Assembly: GCF_030372765.1 (NCBI RefSeq)
Contig: NZ_JAUCMW010000018.1
Coordinates: 46,467 to 110,466 of the forward strand
Direction: 5' to 3'
From: Labilibaculum sp. K2S
GTDB taxonomy: Bacteria > Bacteroidota > Bacteroidia > Bacteroidales > Marinifilaceae
DNA length: 64,000 bases
How positions within the stretch are numbered: position 1 is the stretch's first letter; each line of letters opens with the position of its first letter. Positions 9,221 through 18,534 of the stretch are shown here, piece by piece. Below the pieces are notes generated by a model that worked only from the letters and a program-made list of their open reading frames with translations, searched no databases and was not told the origin of the DNA. Both the position numbers and the translations under genes were made by a program.

Positions 9221-12200
9221 TTAAAAAGTAAGATTTAAACCCAAAACACAACTTTTTGCTCTTGGGTAAGCTGAATTATCAATACCTCTTGTTAACAAAC
9301 TCGAAGTAGCAGATACTTCAGGATCGTATCCTGAGTATTTCGTGAACGTATGAATATTGTTTAAAGTGCAATAAAACCTAAGACTATTCACTTTCATTCG
9401 TTTTAAAATCTTAGTGGGTAAGGTATATCCCAGTGTAATGTTGTTTATCCGCAAAAAGGATCCATCTTCAATATAATAATCCAATGCATCGGTGATGGCT
9501 ATTTTATTACTTGAGTTTAAACTCCACATAGCATCGCTATTGTGTTGTTGCGGATTAAGTGCTGCCAATTGCTGCAAATTTGTTGTTTCTTTTCCTGTCG
9601 AAGGATCTACTAATACAAAGCGGTCTGCCATAACAGATAATGAATTCTGATTCGGTAAATACGGACCAATGAATCGTTGTGAATTCATATTAAACACATC
9701 ATTTCCATAGGAGAAACTCATAAATGCAGAAAAATCAAATCCTTTGTATTTAAAGGTATTTACTATACCTCCTGTAAAAATAGGCTCAGCATTACCAATT
9801 ACTTTTCGATCATCCGTAGACCAAACAGGGTTTCCATCATCATCAGTGTTGCCTTCTGAAGTTTTGTATTTTACATCTCCAGGTTTTATTGAACTTCTTA
9901 TTTTTCCTTTCAAACTAGGTACACCGTCATTTAAAGAATAAGATCCATCTGAATTTTGAGAAAAGTCATCTGTAGTATATATACCATCATACTGATAACC
10001 ATAAAACTGACCTAACGGTTTACCAACTTCAATAAGAAAATCAATACGGGATCCATAATTTTGCTTAAAATAATCATCCTTATCATCACCGTATATTGCC
10101 AATACTTTCGATTTATTAAATGAAATATTGAAATCGGTTGTCCATCTAAAATTATCATTCTTAATATTAGTCGTATTTAGCACAAACTCATATCCTCTGT
10201 TTCGAATTGATCCAATATTTTGATATTGATAACTATAACCCGTTGAAGATGGTATTTTATTTTTTATCAGGAGATCATTTGACTTGTTATTATAGAACTC
10301 AGCAGTTAAATTTACTCTGCTATTAAAAAATGAAACATCCAGACCAATATTTGTAGATTTTGTGGTTTCCCATTTTAAATTTGGATTCCCTACAGTATTT
10401 CCAGGCTTTAAGCTTACAACCTGCTTGTTGTCAACAGCATAAAAACCAGACTGATAATCGGTAGCATACATATTATTACTAATATTGCAATTACCTGTAG
10501 TTCCATAACCAATACGTAATTTCAAATTATTAAGAACATCCATATTACTCATAAAAGACTCCTCTGAAACACGCCATGCTGCTGATACAGACGGGAAATA
10601 CCCCCATTGTTTACCTTTTGAAAATTTAGAAGAACCATCACCCCGAATTGTTGCGGTTACTAAATACCTTTCATCAAAATTGTAGTTTAACCGGCTAAAA
10701 GCTGACACAAGTCCATTTGAGCTTTTCCCGGATGAATATGAATATACCTGACCAGCCATGCTGACATCATTTAATCCAAAGTTATTTTCAGGAAATTCAT
10801 AGTAAGTGTTTTTTAGATCCATCGACTCAGAATAGTATGTTTCCTGTCCCAGTAACACATTGAATTTGTGAGCTCCTGTTGTTCCTTGCCATGTTAGAGT
10901 GTTGGTAATTTGCCAACTATATTTTTCGCTGTTGTCCCTATTCCCATAAGGACCTTTATTATTTTGAGCTGTTTTTGTACGTCCGTCATCCCAAGATTCG
11001 GATCTTACCTGTTGCCACAAATAACTACCGGCTGTTCTGAATTTAACATTCTTATTAATATCAATATCCAATGCGGCATTGGTGGTATACAAGCGTGTAT
11101 ACTTTGTCTTGGTAACTGCATCATTTGTAATTAAAGGATTGTAAATGTCGTATTGAGAATCAATATCCTGCATTTCATCACTAATATCCGTATTAATTAA
11201 TTGATCATCGGTATACAATACACCTCCAGTGATTGGCTGTAAAATTGACATTTTCAATAAACCTCCTAAAGAACCTCCTCCTTCTAATTTTGTTCCTAAA
11301 AAGCTTGAGCTAAACGTAAGGTTAATTCCTTTTCTCAACTCGTGGTTGATTTTAGCCCTGATTCCATTTCGGCTATAACCTGATTTATCAACCAAACCAT
11401 CCTGACTGGTATAATTATAACTCAACATATATTGGGTTTTTTCACCACTACCGCTAATGTTCAGGTTATGATTTGTCATTTTCGCTGTGCCACCAAAAAC
11501 AACATCCTGCCAATTGATACCAGGGACAGAACCATATTGACCTTGAATGCGATCATAAGCACCGGTATAAAAGTTTCCATCGGAAGTATTGCCGCCATAA
11601 ACATTAGCCCAGTTATTAATTTGTCCGTTTAAAGTTTGAAATTCATATTGATACTCAACGTATTCTTGTGTATTCAACAGATTTAACTCAGAACCCAGCT
11701 TTTCAAAACTAACGTAAGCATTGTAATTAACTTCTGTTTTTCCTTTTTTACCAGATTTAGTAGTAATAATAACTACACCATTCGAACCTCTTGCTCCATA
11801 TATAGCAGTTGCAGAAGCATCTTTCATTACATCAATCGATTCAATATCATTAATATCGATATTTTTCAACCCATCATCCATTTGGAAACCATCCACAATA
11901 TATAATGGAGAAGAGCCTTGAGTAATAGATGTGCCACCTCTTACAACAATATTAATATCTGCTCCGGGAGCACCACTTTGAGTAATCACACTCACCCCAG
12001 CTATTTTTCCTGTAATGGCTTGCGCGGCAGTAGTCACCGGAACCTGAACAAGCTCCTTCCCTCCCACAGAACTTACAGCGCCGGTTAAATCTTTTTTTCT
12101 AGCCGTACCGTAACCAATAACAACAACTTCATCCAATTCAGAAATCTCTTCTTTTAATTGAATATTAATAGTGGTGGCATCATTAACTACAATCGTTTGT

Positions 12201-12460
12201 GTAATTAAGCCAACAAATGAAAAAATTATTTTTGAATCTTTACCAGCAACCGTTATAGAATAATTACCATCAATATCAGAAAGAGTTCCATTTGACGTCC
12301 CCTCCTCAATAATAGTCACGCCCGGTATGGTAGTAACTCCGTCTGTAACGTTTCCGGAAACAGTAATTTGAGAGATGGCATTAAAACTAAATCCATACAA
12401 GATGATAATTAAAACCAACCACCGTTTCACAATACGTGTTTTGTTTGTGTGCTTTTTCAT
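9221..12460 (-). CDS. susC: SusC/RagA-family TonB-dependent outer-membrane transporter
   Basis: The product has 1079 residues. A signal peptide ends near residue 30 (FNAISQ). It is followed by a carboxypeptidase-D-like regulatory domain (about 32-105, ITVSGNVTDG...SDIDGNYSITV), a TonB-box-like segment (ELDEVVVIGYG, about 108-117), a plug domain with the SusC signature DASATAIYGARGSNGVVIITT, and a 22-strand-type barrel to the C-terminal VLGLNLTF. It imports oligosaccharides across the outer membrane using TonB energy, paired with the downstream SusD. It is the first gene of the leftward operon and is divergent from the HTCS gene at 13,026, a usual arrangement for a regulator controlling its own susCD. 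Confidence 0.96.
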   Translation of the reverse strand: MKKHTNKTRIVKRWLVLIIILYGFSFNAISQITVSGNVTDGVTTIPGVTIIEEGTSNGTLSDIDGNYSITVAGKDSKIIFSFVGLITQTIVVNDATTINIQLKEEISELDEVVVIGYGTARKKDLTGAVSSVGGKELVQVPVTTAAQAITGKIAGVSVITQSGAPGADINIVVRGGTSITQGSSPLYIVDGFQMDDGLKNIDINDIESIDVMKDASATAIYGARGSNGVVIITTKSGKKGKTEVNYNAYVSFEKLGSELNLLNTQEYVEYQYEFQTLNGQINNWANVYGGNTSDGNFYTGAYDRIQGQYGSVPGINWQDVVFGGTAKMTNHNLNISGSGEKTQYMLSYNYTSQDGLVDKSGYSRNGIRAKINHELRKGINLTFSSSFLGTKLEGGGSLGGLLKMSILQPITGGVLYTDDQLINTDISDEMQDIDSQYDIYNPLITNDAVTKTKYTRLYTTNAALDIDINKNVKFRTAGSYLWQQVRSESWDDGRTKTAQNNKGPYGNRDNSEKYSWQITNTLTWQGTTGAHKFNVLLGQETYYSESMDLKNTYYEFPENNFGLNDVSMAGQVYSYSSGKSSNGLVSAFSRLNYNFDERYLVTATIRGDGSSKFSKGKQWGYFPSVSAAWRVSEESFMSNMDVLNNLKLRIGYGTTGNCNISNNMYATDYQSGFYAVDNKQVVSLKPGNTVGNPNLKWETTKSTNIGLDVSFFNSRVNLTAEFYNNKSNDLLIKNKIPSSTGYSYQYQNIGSIRNRGYEFVLNTTNIKNDNFRWTTDFNISFNKSKVLAIYGDDKDDYFKQNYGSRIDFLIEVGKPLGQFYGYQYDGIYTTDDFSQNSDGSYSLNDGVPSLKGKIRSSIKPGDVKYKTSEGNTDDDGNPVWSTDDRKVIGNAEPIFTGGIVNTFKYKGFDFSAFMSFSYGNDVFNMNSQRFIGPYLPNQNSLSVMADRFVLVDPSTGKETTNLQQLAALNPQQHNSDAMWSLNSSNKIAITDALDYYIEDGSFLRINNITLGYTLPTKILKRMKVNSLRFYCTLNNIHTFTKYSGYDPEVSATSSLLTRGIDNSAYPRAKSCVLGLNLTF

Positions 12461-13025
12461 AGAAATGCTATTTTATAAACTTATTTTAAGTGGATAAAAA
12501 ATTATCTTTTTATTTATATCCATCAAAACTACGATCAGGAGTATCTGTATCAAATACACTATTGTCCAAATCACTATAATATTGTGCATACCAAACAGTA
12601 CATGCCAATACAACACACTATAGATGTGCAACTTAAATAATAGATGTATTACTTATTGTACATCAATGGTTCAAACAGAAAAACAGGGTGAATAGGATGA
12701 ATTAATGGAAGTATATCCATCAAAATGATAATAAATAAATCTATTTTTATCATCAATAGATTAGCTTAAATCCAAAACATGACTATTTTTACAAGCCTAA
12801 TAAATATCAATCAGTGAAAACTCATTCAATCCAATTATCTTTATAATCGTATAATTAGAATCTGTTTGTAAAAACAATATTTACATTCCGTTTGTTACGA
12901 TAAAAACCTTTCACCTGAACTTTATAAACAAAATCCAACTCGTGTCAATAAACACGAATAAAAGATCATACGTTTATGGAAGCGCGTAAATTGAAGATTT
13001 AGCCAAAAATGAAAACCAATCAACA
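12461..13025. promoter_or_regulatory. divergent control region between susC and the HTCS gene
   Basis: There are 565 non-coding bases. Two 20-base half-sites in direct repeat lie at 12621-12640 and 12641-12660, sharing TAGATGT, three variable bases, then ACTTA. The 20-bp spacing is about two helical turns, which suits an AraC-type dimer, and the pair lies about 160-200 bp upstream of the susC start. A second exact repeat, TATATCCATCAAAA, is at 12525-12538 and 12712-12725. An inverted repeat TGTAAA/TTTACA is at 12867-12885, nearer the HTCS gene. That one of these is the HTCS binding site is inference. Confidence 0.45.
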
Positions 13026-16000
13026 ATGAACATTAAATATTTTTTTCTTAGTTGCTTTTTATTTACCATTCTAAATGTGAGTGCTGAAAAATCTTTCAGG
13101 ATACAAAATCTAACCACTAAAGATGGTTTATCACAAAACACCATTAGTTGCATTCTTCAGGATAAACAAGGATTTTTATGGTTTGGATCATTAAATGGTT
13201 TAAATAAGTACGATGGAGATGAGTTTACTGCTCTTCAACCAAGCTATAAACAGACCACCACATTATCCGACAGCAGAATAAAAAATATACACGAAGACAA
13301 ATTTGGGTATCTATGGATACAAACCAATATAGATCATATAAATTGCTATAATCCTCAATCAGAAAGCTTTATTAGTCTTCATTCTTCAAATAATCAATAT
13401 TCAAATATTTACTTTGCTCAATCAGGAGATGTTTGGCTTTGGGGAAATAAAAACGATTATATCAAGCTTACTCACACCCCAAAAGGACTAGAATCCGAGT
13501 CCTTTGGAAATAATTCATTAGGCTCTGGTACGGTTAATTTTATTTCAGAAGTGAAATCCGGAGAAATATGGATTGGGACACACAACAAACTATTCTGCTT
13601 TAAAGACAAGCAATTGAAGCTACTCATTGAAAACTCTAATTTTCATTCTATTATTGAAAATGGTGCTTTTGTTTATATTTTTACCGATAACAACAAAATG
13701 TACAAAATAGATAAAGAATCGCATAAAATAACCAATGAGGTAAGCCTTCATTTTCCTATCCACAATTCGCTGCACAACACAGCACTTCTTTCCTTAAACA
13801 ATATACTCATCACCACCCAAGAGGAAAGCTATGTTTTGAATACGCAAACGTTACAAATCCACTTGGCAAATTCACTTTTTCAAGGTCAATCGCTTAAAAA
13901 TGCCTTTACCCAAATGGATAACAAAAATCATATCTGGGTTTATAACAAAAGCGGCGTTATTTGGCAATACAATTCTGAGCAACATCGCTTTAAGCCTTTT
14001 GAGTTAATTCCACCATCCATTATTTCCAATATCGACATGGAGCGTTATTCAATTTATCACGATTCAAAAGATATGATTTGGATATCAACCTATGGAAATG
14101 GTTTGTTCGCTATTCAACAAAAAAACAATGAAATATTTCATTTAAAACATCATAAAAATGAGTTTGATGGACTTCGAACAAATTTTTTACTATCCATTAC
14201 TGAAGACCGCAGTGGAAATATCTGGTTAGGAACAGAATATGCCGGGATATCAAAAATAAATTTAATTGAAAACAAGTATCAATCATTTTATCCCGGACAC
14301 AAATCATCAAGTGATGAGGATAATATAGTGAGGCTAATTTATGAAGATGAAAAAGAGAATGTTTGGTTGGGCACCAAAAGCGGACAATTATATATCTACG
14401 ACAAATTTTTTTCGTTGATAGCCAAGCATCAGATTAAAGGCGGAATGCCTTATATCCTTGCAACAGATACGAAAGGAAATAAATGGATCGGAACAAAAGG
14501 AAAGGGATTATTAATATTTGATAATAACTGCTTTACAAGCTATAAGACTTACAAGAAAGAGCTTATTAATTTGGATTTGCAGGCGGATAAAATATATGCC
14601 ATCTGCAAAGACTCTAAAGGAAGAATGTGGCTGGGAACATTTGGATTTGGCCTTCTTTTAGCCAAAGAGCACAATGGCACATTGGAACTAATCGATTTTC
14701 CGGAGTTAAGAAAGAAACAAACCAGAATCCGAACCATTATTCAGGATAAAAACGGTCAAATGTGGCTGGGTGGAAATAATGGCTTACTTACCTTTGATCC
14801 TGATTCCATACTACAGGATCAATCAAAATTTAGTCATTATCAGTTTAACAACAGAGATGATGCTTCACTAAGCAATAATGAAGTAAAAACAATATTTGAA
14901 GACAGCAAAGGTACTTTATGGATCGGCACATCAGGAGGTGGCTTAAATAAAATTATCAAAAGAGAAAATAAGCATTTACAATTTGAGCATTTTACAACAA
15001 AACAAGGACTCGTAAATGATATCATACAAGGCATTCAGGAAGATGAAAACCACAACCTGTGGATTAGTACCGAAAGTGGTATCTCGTTATTCTTTCCTGA
15101 AGAAAATCATTTCGAAAATTATTCATTGTCATCCAAATGGGAAGGAGATCTATTTTGTGAATCAGCCATTTGTAAAAACAAAAACGGAGCAATCTATTTA
15201 GGTAGTTATGATGGTTTTTATACCCTTCAGCCTGACAGTATCAAAAATCATTCAAACTCAGAACCAATTATTCTTACCGAACTTTTTATTAACGGGACTA
15301 AAATCTTGCCTGAAGGTAAAACATCTCCCTTATCCCAATCCATATCTTCAACCAAAGAAATCAATCTTAAGCACAATCAACATTCCTTCACCATTCAATT
15401 TGCGATATTAAATTATCAGAATACGAACAGATACACCTACATACTGGATGGCTTTGAAACGCAATGGAACCCATCAACTCAGCACAACCAGGCAACCTAC
15501 CGAAACATACCGCCTGGTAAATATATATTTAGGGTAAAAGGAAGTAACCACATGGGGATGTGGGGTGAAAATGAAACAAAACTTTTGATTACCATCGAAC
15601 AACCCATTTGGCGTTCAACTAAAGCCATCATATTCTATTTTATTTTGGTGATTGTTATTGGAGCAATTGCTCTCAAAATAAACAGAAAAATATACCATTT
15701 GAATGCAGCTATTCAATTCGAACATCAATTAAGCGAATACAAAATTCGGTTCATTACAAATATTTCGCATGAATTTCGTACGCCTTTAACCATTATTCGA
15801 AGCACAATTGAAAATTTAATGGTACAAAAAGATATGGCGGAAAGTATCAAAAAACACTTGCTCTTCCTCGATAAAAGCTCAAGAAGACTATTAAGACTGA
15901 CCAACCAATTTCTTGAATACAGGAAGATCCAGAACGAGCAGGCTAAACTTGAATGCGAACCAACTGACGTTGTCGCTTTTTTTGAAGATATTTTTTCCAC

Positions 16001-17294
16001 CTTTGAAGAACTGGCCGAAAGAAAAATGTTGTCTTTTGATTTTGTATCCAATCTTCCCTCATTTGTTATGCAATTGGATAAAGAGAAGATGGAAAAAGTA
16101 GCCTACAACTTATTATCCAATGCATTTAAATTCGTTAACAGGAAAGGGAAAATAAGTTTCCTTCTCAATATTAATCAAGAGTTAAATACCTTTAGCATTA
16201 GTGTTTCGGATAACGGCAAAGGAGTACCAAAAAAAGAGCAGGGATTGTTGTTTACACGATTTAAACAGATTTCACCATCCGAATCTGGCATTGGTATCGG
16301 TTTAAATTTATCCTACGAAATAATAAAACTACATGATGGCAACATTCAATACACCGAAACTCCAGGTGGAGGAGCAACTTTTATTGCATCTATACCAATT
16401 ATAGGTAATACCGAAACAAAAGTAATCCACCATCAGCAACAGGTTTTGCAGCCAACCAATCCTGAAATAATAGAATTGGAAAGCAGTTCCTTAATTACTT
16501 TGTCAGAAAAAGAATTAGAGCGGTATAAGAATTTTAAAGTATTAGTGATTGAAGATGATCCTGATGTTTCCGATTATTTAAATGACTTTTTGCAACAATA
16601 TTTTAAAGTGATTGTTGCTGTAAACGGTCTTGATGGAATAAACAAATGTAGTCTGGTGAATCCTCAATTAATTATTTGTGATGCGATGATGCCTAAAATG
16701 GATGGTTTTCAGGTTATTAAACGAATAAAATCCGATTTTCAAACCTGTCATATTCCCATTGTGATGTTAACAGCTTATGTTAGTTCTCCTTACCAACTTA
16801 AGGGAATTACAGCTGGAGCTGATGCCTATATCACGAAACCTTTTAACTCTCAGTATTTGATCATGCGTATGGTGAAATTATTAGAGCAAAGACATACCTT
16901 GCAGCAAAAATACGCCATGGAACCTGGCGTAAGCTCCTTACCAAATTTTGCTGTTAATAAGGACAATGAATTTATAAAAGAACTGAATTTGATCATAAAA
17001 CAAAACATTTCTAATACAGATTTTTCAATTAATGAATTTCATGAGAAAATGTCGATGGGAAGAACCATATTTTACAAAAAAGTAAAAGGTCTAACCGGTT
17101 TCACTCCTAATGATTACATCAGAGTTATTCGAATGAAAGAAGCCGCAAAATTATTAACTACCACTAAGCTTAATGTGTCGGAAGTTGCCTATAAAGTAGG
17201 AAGTAGTAATCCTTTTTATTTTAGTAAATGTTTTAAACAACAATTTGGGGTATCTCCTTCTGTCTATATTAAAAATGGAAGTGCTAAAAGTTAG
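13026..17294 (+). CDS. hybrid two-component system sensor/regulator (HTCS)
   Basis: A 1422-residue one-protein signalling system. A signal peptide (1-20) is followed by two periplasmic beta-propellers made of repeated WIGT/WLGT units (about 25-760) and a Y_Y_Y domain ending near 855. A transmembrane helix (about 867-885, IIFYFILVIVIGAIAL) leads to a histidine kinase with phospho-acceptor His915 (ISHEFRTPLT) and an HATPase domain (NAFKFVNRKGK; GIGIGLNLSYEI). A receiver domain follows with Asp1219 (LIICDAMMPKMDG), then a C-terminal AraC-type HTH (about 1310-1420). Known HTCSs bind a specific oligosaccharide in the periplasm and activate a cognate PUL. Its place next to susC at 9221-12460 suggests it controls that unit. 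All key residues look intact. Confidence 0.95.
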   Translation: MNIKYFFLSCFLFTILNVSAEKSFRIQNLTTKDGLSQNTISCILQDKQGFLWFGSLNGLNKYDGDEFTALQPSYKQTTTLSDSRIKNIHEDKFGYLWIQTNIDHINCYNPQSESFISLHSSNNQYSNIYFAQSGDVWLWGNKNDYIKLTHTPKGLESESFGNNSLGSGTVNFISEVKSGEIWIGTHNKLFCFKDKQLKLLIENSNFHSIIENGAFVYIFTDNNKMYKIDKESHKITNEVSLHFPIHNSLHNTALLSLNNILITTQEESYVLNTQTLQIHLANSLFQGQSLKNAFTQMDNKNHIWVYNKSGVIWQYNSEQHRFKPFELIPPSIISNIDMERYSIYHDSKDMIWISTYGNGLFAIQQKNNEIFHLKHHKNEFDGLRTNFLLSITEDRSGNIWLGTEYAGISKINLIENKYQSFYPGHKSSSDEDNIVRLIYEDEKENVWLGTKSGQLYIYDKFFSLIAKHQIKGGMPYILATDTKGNKWIGTKGKGLLIFDNNCFTSYKTYKKELINLDLQADKIYAICKDSKGRMWLGTFGFGLLLAKEHNGTLELIDFPELRKKQTRIRTIIQDKNGQMWLGGNNGLLTFDPDSILQDQSKFSHYQFNNRDDASLSNNEVKTIFEDSKGTLWIGTSGGGLNKIIKRENKHLQFEHFTTKQGLVNDIIQGIQEDENHNLWISTESGISLFFPEENHFENYSLSSKWEGDLFCESAICKNKNGAIYLGSYDGFYTLQPDSIKNHSNSEPIILTELFINGTKILPEGKTSPLSQSISSTKEINLKHNQHSFTIQFAILNYQNTNRYTYILDGFETQWNPSTQHNQATYRNIPPGKYIFRVKGSNHMGMWGENETKLLITIEQPIWRSTKAIIFYFILVIVIGAIALKINRKIYHLNAAIQFEHQLSEYKIRFITNISHEFRTPLTIIRSTIENLMVQKDMAESIKKHLLFLDKSSRRLLRLTNQFLEYRKIQNEQAKLECEPTDVVAFFEDIFSTFEELAERKMLSFDFVSNLPSFVMQLDKEKMEKVAYNLLSNAFKFVNRKGKISFLLNINQELNTFSISVSDNGKGVPKKEQGLLFTRFKQISPSESGIGIGLNLSYEIIKLHDGNIQYTETPGGGATFIASIPIIGNTETKVIHHQQQVLQPTNPEIIELESSSLITLSEKELERYKNFKVLVIEDDPDVSDYLNDFLQQYFKVIVAVNGLDGINKCSLVNPQLIICDAMMPKMDGFQVIKRIKSDFQTCHIPIVMLTAYVSSPYQLKGITAGADAYITKPFNSQYLIMRMVKLLEQRHTLQQKYAMEPGVSSLPNFAVNKDNEFIKELNLIIKQNISNTDFSINEFHEKMSMGRTIFYKKVKGLTGFTPNDYIRVIRMKEAAKLLTTTKLNVSEVAYKVGSSNPFYFSKCFKQQFGVSPSVYIKNGSAKS

Positions 17295-17306
17295 TTTTAG
17301 AATAAT

Positions 17307-17376
17307 AACAGAGCATAAACACAATTAATATTGAGCCAACAGAATATGCTTGACAATGCTATTTTGATGCTCTGTT
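17307..17376 (+). other. long-loop dyad after the HTCS gene
   Basis: AACAGAGCAT (17307-17316) and ATGCTCTGTT (17367-17376) are perfect complements separated by 50 bases, beginning 13 bases after the HTCS stop. The long loop and the lack of a strong T-run make a classical terminator uncertain; it could be a weak terminator or mRNA end structure. The remaining bases to 17,508 are AT-rich and show nothing further. Confidence 0.35.
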
Positions 17377-17508
17377 TATATTAAACGTTCCACGGCAGTA
17401 CCGAAAATAATTAGTAATTTTAACAGCTTATAATTTAAGATCTTTTATAGTAAAAAAACAGGATCCAATTTAGTTAAAGTGTAATTTTTAATCACAACAT
17501 AATTTCAT

Positions 17509-17610
17509 ATGAAACGTCCATGCCAAAGCAATTTTGACACACAAGGGGATGATTATTCCAGCATGGTAAGTTCCATATAGCAAATAAAAACAAATTATAA
17601 TCATATGAAA
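17509..17610 (+). repeat. start-codon-linked repeat, copy 5 (single, 96 bp plus terminal ATGAAA)
   Basis: The unit opens ATGAAACGTCCATGCC and contains GACACACAAGGGGATGATTA and GCATGGTAAGTTCCATAT. It closes with CAAATTATAATCATATGAAA, where the last ATGAAA (17605-17610) is the start of the DUF4861-like gene. Reading from its first ATG gives a 23-codon frame ending at TAG (17578-17580). This frame is not kept in the other copies, so I treat it as non-coding. Confidence 0.85.
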
Positions 17611-18474
17611 TCACCAATCTTATCCATTGTACTATTTACAATGATCAGCGGTTCTACAATAGGACAAAACCTAACTGATGCCAGCTTATTTCTTAGAAGC
17701 GACTCTGTTTACACCAATATGATTCAGGAAGAATCCGGTGACTTATACAAAAAAATAGGACATCATGGACCTGCTGTTGAAAATGAATGGATGGCACTTC
17801 GCTTGTATTTTAATAATAAAGCTACTTCGATTGATGTTTACAACAAACAAAAAAAAGGTCTTGAATTAAAAAATGCCAAATGGTATCCTTCCGAAAAAGA
17901 ACAGAAAAAAGGTATGGGTGCCGATTATTATAAAGTTGGTTCTACTGTAGGCCTTGGAGGTGTTCGCCTTTGGGATGGAGAAAATGTAGTGCTTTTAGCT
18001 CCTGTTTCGAATCGTATTGCCACCGTTAAAAAGGAAGCCACTTATTCTCAAATGGAAATGTTATCAAAAGATGTTCCATACAAAGGAAAAAAAATAGATG
18101 TATTGGTTCGGGTAACCGCTTACACCGGTATTCGGGAAATGAGAGTGGAGGCTTTTGCTTTTACAGATGAGGATGTTCAGTTTGTTACCGGAATTAACTA
18201 CCACAAAGGACAAAAAGTTGAAAAAGCCGATAATTATATGATTGCATGGGGATATCATCCTGAGGATGTGGCTGCAGAAAAAATTGAGGTAGGATCGGCA
18301 ATAATGATTAATCCAGATGATTATCAGGACAGAAAAGATGATGGAAAACAACAACTTTACATCTCGAAACCAACAAAATATTTAAGCACTTGGGTAACCT
18401 CCACTATTGAAAAAGATAAAAAAATGGGAACCTTTGAAAAATTCAAAGCATACGTAGTTAAAACTGCAAAATAA
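17605..18474 (+). CDS. DUF4861-like secreted protein
   Basis: A 289-residue protein with a signal peptide (about 1-20, ending TIGQ). Motifs such as NEWMALRLYFNNKATSIDVY and GMGADYYKVGSTVGLGGVRLW, and a late MIAWGYHPEDV, resemble DUF4861 proteins found in pectin and other acidic-glycan PULs. The similarity is recalled, not computed. It is a beta-rich protein of unproven activity; a role in handling uronic-acid oligosaccharides is inference. Its ATG is formed by the end of repeat copy 5. It ends 61 bp from the convergent triple-esterase gene with a bidirectional terminator between, so it is probably a single-gene transcript. Confidence 0.6.
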   Translation: MKSPILSIVLFTMISGSTIGQNLTDASLFLRSDSVYTNMIQEESGDLYKKIGHHGPAVENEWMALRLYFNNKATSIDVYNKQKKGLELKNAKWYPSEKEQKKGMGADYYKVGSTVGLGGVRLWDGENVVLLAPVSNRIATVKKEATYSQMEMLSKDVPYKGKKIDVLVRVTAYTGIREMRVEAFAFTDEDVQFVTGINYHKGQKVEKADNYMIAWGYHPEDVAAEKIEVGSAIMINPDDYQDRKDDGKQQLYISKPTKYLSTWVTSTIEKDKKMGTFEKFKAYVVKTAK

Positions 18475-18484
18475 ATTCTACAAG

Positions 18485-18513
18485 TAAGGGGCCGTAAAGC
18501 CCCTTATTTTTTT
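18485..18513. terminator. bidirectional rho-independent terminator
   Basis: TAAGGGGC (18485-18492) pairs perfectly with GCCCCTTA (18499-18506) around a 6-nt loop and is followed by seven Ts. It lies between two convergent genes ending at 18,474 (+) and 18,535 (-). Confidence 0.9.
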
Positions 18514-18534
18514 CCTTTTACAACAAAAAGATTG

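Noticed and set aside
17509..17580. A conserved 23-residue peptide encoded by the start-codon-linked repeat
   Set aside because: The frame is not kept among copies: small indels in the units at 8823 and 8912 shift or end it early. The constraint looks like DNA or RNA, not protein.
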